Position numbers and translations under genes: made by a program
Assembly (NCBI RefSeq): GCF_036924595.1
Contig: NZ_JAZHRV010000001.1
Location: 5,580,001-5,644,000 of the forward strand
Reading direction: 5' to 3'
Length of the DNA: 64,000 nt
Source: Bradyrhizobium algeriense
GTDB taxonomy: Bacteria; Pseudomonadota; Alphaproteobacteria; Rhizobiales; Xanthobacteraceae
Shown: one piece after another, positions 61,681-64,000 of the stretch
Layout of the letters: each line of letters begins with the position of its first letter
Position numbering within the stretch: position 1 is the first letter of the stretch
The notes under the pieces: model-generated
Told to the model about the DNA's origin: nothing
The model's input: only the letters and a program-made list of their open reading frames with translations
Database searches by the model: none

Positions 61681-61698
61681 GTTCAAGTGAACTTGAGG
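61681..61698. promoter_or_regulatory. SoxR/MerR-type operator
   Basis: GTTCAAGTGAACTTGAGG resembles the SoxR consensus CCTCAAGTT-nACTTGAGG on the other strand. It ends six bases before the ATG of the MerR-family gene, suggesting autoregulation, though it could serve a divergent transcript. Confidence 0.6.
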
Positions 61699-61704
61699 TC
61701 AAGC

Positions 61705-62178
61705 ATGAAATTGATTGATATCGCCGAAGTTGCGCGGAGGTCCGGCGTTCCTGCTTCGACTTTGCGGTTCTATGACGAGAAGGGGCTGATCCAATCAGTC
61801 GGACGGCAAGGGATTCGCCGGTTGTTCGACCTCGGTGTGCTTGAGAGGCTGTCTCTAATCGCGCTTGGAAGGAACGCAGGTTTCTCGCTCGAAGAGATTG
61901 GCAACATGTTCGGTCCGGACGGCCGCCCTCGGATCGATCGCACGAAACTGGCTGCCAAAGCGAGTGAACGCGATCGAACAATCCGGAAGCTCATCGCCCT
62001 CCGGGACGGGCTGCTCCATGCGGCTGAGTGCCCGGCCCGAAGCCACATGGAATGTTCGACCTTCCAGCGAATGCTCCGCATCGCGAGTGCCGACCAGGCT
62101 CGGAGGCGTCGTGATCATATGCACTCGCCAAGGCGCCGTACGGCTACGCCTCCGGGCCGGAAAACCCACGGGGCGTAG
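61705..62178 (+). CDS. MerR-family transcriptional regulator
   Basis: The 157-residue protein starts MKLIDIAEVARRSGVPASTLRFYDEKGLIQ, the MerR winged helix-turn-helix, followed by RLFDLGVLERLSLIALGRNAGFSLEEIG. A dimerisation helix and AECPARSHMECSTF carry two cysteines that could bind an effector, but the SoxR four-cysteine cluster is absent. The last 25 residues are Arg-rich and may be a random extension of the frame. MerR proteins of this group are often next to MFS transporters; one lies 720 bases downstream on the other strand. Confidence 0.82.
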   Translation: MKLIDIAEVARRSGVPASTLRFYDEKGLIQSVGRQGIRRLFDLGVLERLSLIALGRNAGFSLEEIGNMFGPDGRPRIDRTKLAAKASERDRTIRKLIALRDGLLHAAECPARSHMECSTFQRMLRIASADQARRRRDHMHSPRRRTATPPGRKTHGA

Positions 62179-62420
62179 CGCACGATCGTGACCGCCCGTG
62201 CTTCCGACGCGGCGAGCGAGTTCACCAACTGAAAGCGTCGCAGCAATGTCCTGATCAAGAATTTTCGCGCCTCATGGATCTGGTCGTAATGTGACGGCAG
62301 GATCGTCCGATGGCTCATCCACCCTTGAGGTGAACGGCGAGCTCAACAATAGCTGACAATGCGAGGCTTTCGCTGGCGCTGGAGAGAGCGCCATTGACGT
62401 CTTACGACGAGGAGCACCTC

Positions 62421-62615
62421 ATGACGTATCTGCGCTTGCTCGACGCAGATGCAAAAGGTGCGGACTGGTGCGAAATCGCACGAGTGGTGCTGCATCTTGA
62501 TCCAGAACATGAACCTGATCGGGCACGGCAGGCGCTCGAGAGCCATTTGTCGCGCGCCAAATGGATGACGGAGTACGGTTATTATCACTTGCTACGTGGT
62601 GGCGCGTCGACTTAA
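62421..62615 (+). CDS. DUF2285-family small protein
   Basis: The 64-residue product MTYLRLLDADAKGADWCEI and onward matches the C-terminal DUF2285 pattern (ARQALESHLSRAKWMTEYGYYHLL). Family members are common in rhizobial integrative elements and are often fused or adjacent to DUF6499 partners, some with helix-turn-helix-like features. GAGGAG precedes the ATG at 62421. Its presence agrees with a mobile-element boundary here. The 282-base stretch to the MFS gene shows nothing else. Confidence 0.75.
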   Translation: MTYLRLLDADAKGADWCEIARVVLHLDPEHEPDRARQALESHLSRAKWMTEYGYYHLLRGGAST

Positions 62616-62897
62616 GGCGACGCTGCCAAATACGCCAGGGCACCATATAGGACGAGCATGAGGCACCCCCCCAGAAGCCTCGCTTGGCATGCGCAATTGC
62701 ACCTTTAAGATATGCCCGCCTATCCTGAGAATGTCCGCTGGCCGGGTAGACCGGAAGTCGCCGTGTGCGACCAAACCGACGCGATTGCCCGAAGCGAACG
62801 TGCACAGGAAGGAGCGAAATCGAAGGCTGCTACAATCGAACGCGTCGCTAGTCGGCCATCGGCTACATCAGCCCGATCGATGGAGCTAAAAGCAGCT

Positions 62898-64000
62898 TTA
62901 CCCTGTCCATTTTTTCGGGGGAGGATCATGGTTGCCCTTGACAGGTGGCGGGTGAGCCAGTCGACAGCTTACCAGAAATAGCAACCACGCCAATGCGTAG
63001 AGCACGGCTCCGACGAAGGGCAACCGCGTTGTAAGAAGAACCGGTAGAAGCAATCCCCCCAAGGTTGCGCCCAAAGCCGAGGCTAGATAAACTATCGAGC
63101 TAGACAGCGCTATGACTACGCTCTTGCCTTCTGGTTCGACGGCGATAAGCCTACTCTGCTGTGGGGCCCAAGTTGCCCATGCACAAAACGACCAGATAAA
63201 CATAGAAGCCCCGGCCGCTGGTACAGCTTCCATCGTCCATGGCAGGAGCGCCTGGTTCAAGCATGCTATACCAAGGCAGGTGGCAATAGGTCGCTCAGGA
63301 CCAAATCGATCAGCCAACCGTCCACCAAGCTGACTCCCGGCAAGTGCTCCAAGTCCGAAAACGGACAGAAGGCTGGCAATTGCTACCGTACCGTAGCCAT
63401 AGTGGGCCAGGAACGACGCCACGTAGGTGTAGACGATGGACGACGCGGTGGACCACAGCAGACCCGGTCCCAATATAAGCAAAACACGTCGGCGGCCGAG
63501 CGGCGCCAAGCGGGCAAGCAAGCTGGGTTGCGGCTCCGCCTCGACCTGAGAAGGCGACGGTTGTCCCCAGGCGAGTGCGCCCGCTGCTACGATGGAGAGA
63601 GTTGCAACGAGCCAAAACGTTGCATGCCAGCCAAAAGTTTGTCCGACCACAACCCCGAGCGGTACACCCGCTACGAAGGAAGAAGTTAGTCCAAGTGCCA
63701 CCGCGGACAATGCGGCCCCTTTCCGACCAGGGGCCGCCGCAGCGGTTGCGAGTGCATAGGCTGTTGGTGTGTAGAGCGCGGCAGCCACTGCAACCGCCAC
63801 CCGTGCGGCCAGTAGGGCGATATAGGTAGATGACAACGCACAAAGTACATTGGCCGCCGCGAAGCCAAGTAACGCACCAAATACCAACCGATCTCGCCGC
63901 ATCCGCGCAGTGGCTGCAGCGAGAACCGGTGAGCCAAGTGCGTAGGTCAGTGCGTAGGCCGATACCACTTGGCCGGCCGCCTCCAGACTGATGTTAAGAT
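62898..64000 (-). CDS. MFS transporter, DHA1-type exporter (partial)
   Basis: About 367 residues are visible. The gene runs off the right edge, where the frame reads NISLEAAGQVVSAYALTYALGSPVL, the typical first-helix end of DHA1 drug/sugar exporters. The second-loop motif ARMRRDRLVFGALLGFAAAN, ten or more membrane segments and a C-terminal Pro/Lys tail (PPPKKWTG) are seen. Members export arabinose, drugs or metabolites by proton antiport. The substrate is unknown. The upstream MerR regulator could control it. Confidence 0.85.
   Translation of the reverse strand, partial: LNISLEAAGQVVSAYALTYALGSPVLAAATARMRRDRLVFGALLGFAAANVLCALSSTYIALLAARVAVAVAAALYTPTAYALATAAAAPGRKGAALSAVALGLTSSFVAGVPLGVVVGQTFGWHATFWLVATLSIVAAGALAWGQPSPSQVEAEPQPSLLARLAPLGRRRVLLILGPGLLWSTASSIVYTYVASFLAHYGYGTVAIASLLSVFGLGALAGSQLGGRLADRFGPERPIATCLGIACLNQALLPWTMEAVPAAGASMFIWSFCAWATWAPQQSRLIAVEPEGKSVVIALSSSIVYLASALGATLGGLLLPVLLTTRLPFVGAVLYALAWLLFLVSCRLAHPPPVKGNHDPPPKKWTG

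Overview
The window looks like chromosome from an alphaproteobacterium of the Bradyrhizobium/Rhodopseudomonas type. This is inferred from high GC, the style of the genes (fused NuoE-NuoF-like formate dehydrogenase subunit, TAXI and Bug binding proteins, DUF2285, VCBS adhesin) and the characteristic intergenic palindromes. No ribosomal marker is present, so genus is an inference.

Region 1 (1-16.1 kb) is a formate/oxalate and molybdenum-cofactor region. It holds the start of an NAD-dependent formate dehydrogenase beta subunit, an oxalate/formate MFS antiporter, an NtrC-type two-component pair, a TusA-like protein, moeA, mobB, fdhD, mobA and two further MoeA paralogues, one fused to a periplasmic-binding-protein-like domain. 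A textbook sigma-54 promoter and a double palindrome precede the antiporter, which fits control by the NtrC-type regulator. The partner histidine kinase has a one-base frameshift at its phospho-acceptor histidine motif. A low-GC membrane gene and a NicC-like flavin monooxygenase interrupt the series. Two orphan solute-binding proteins follow (16.3-18.6 kb).

Region 2 (18.7-39.6 kb) is a stack of insertions at a tRNA gene with anticodon CAT. The intact tRNA is at 18749-18824, and copies of its 3' part recur at 19314, 29423 and 34586. About 300 bases downstream of the tRNA are also duplicated. The first large segment carries a tightly overlapping operon (nucleoside phosphorylase, two glycosyltransferases, a GT-C membrane enzyme and a radical SAM protein), then an acyl-CoA dehydrogenase-like protein, a PhnD-like protein lacking a signal peptide, and a TusA-radical SAM fusion. 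The second carries a broken integrase and a hydrolase/Bug/LysR/GNAT group. Inserted just after the last tRNA fragment is a 4.7-kb unit with 26-bp terminal inverted repeats, a 5-bp target duplication and inverted arrays of an internal repeat, but no transposase. Its cargo is TetR, a thioredoxin-reductase-like flavoprotein, an ICMT-like protein, an NTF2-like protein, a methyltransferase and a small protein.

Region 3 (39.8-46 kb) starts with a TetR-controlled GST/SDR/TetR operon that has a perfect double operator. A secreted lipase, a DUF4403 protein and a Tat-exported sugar-binding protein follow.

Region 4 (46.4-61.1 kb) is a type I secretion and adhesin locus: an HlyD adaptor, a 2508-residue VCBS adhesin with two CBM2-like domains and a His/Asp-rich tail, a remnant of a degenerate GGDEF protein, an active-looking PAS-GGDEF diguanylate cyclase, and two ABC transporters whose nucleotide-binding domains are each degenerate.

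Region 5 (61.2-64 kb) holds a tRNA-Lys-like 3' fragment, a MerR regulator with a SoxR-like box, a DUF2285 protein and the end of an MFS exporter. A short repeat built on TGGTGCGAAAC recurs at 29.3, 41.8, 44.9 and 61.5 kb, always in the same orientation, and may mark further integration junctions.
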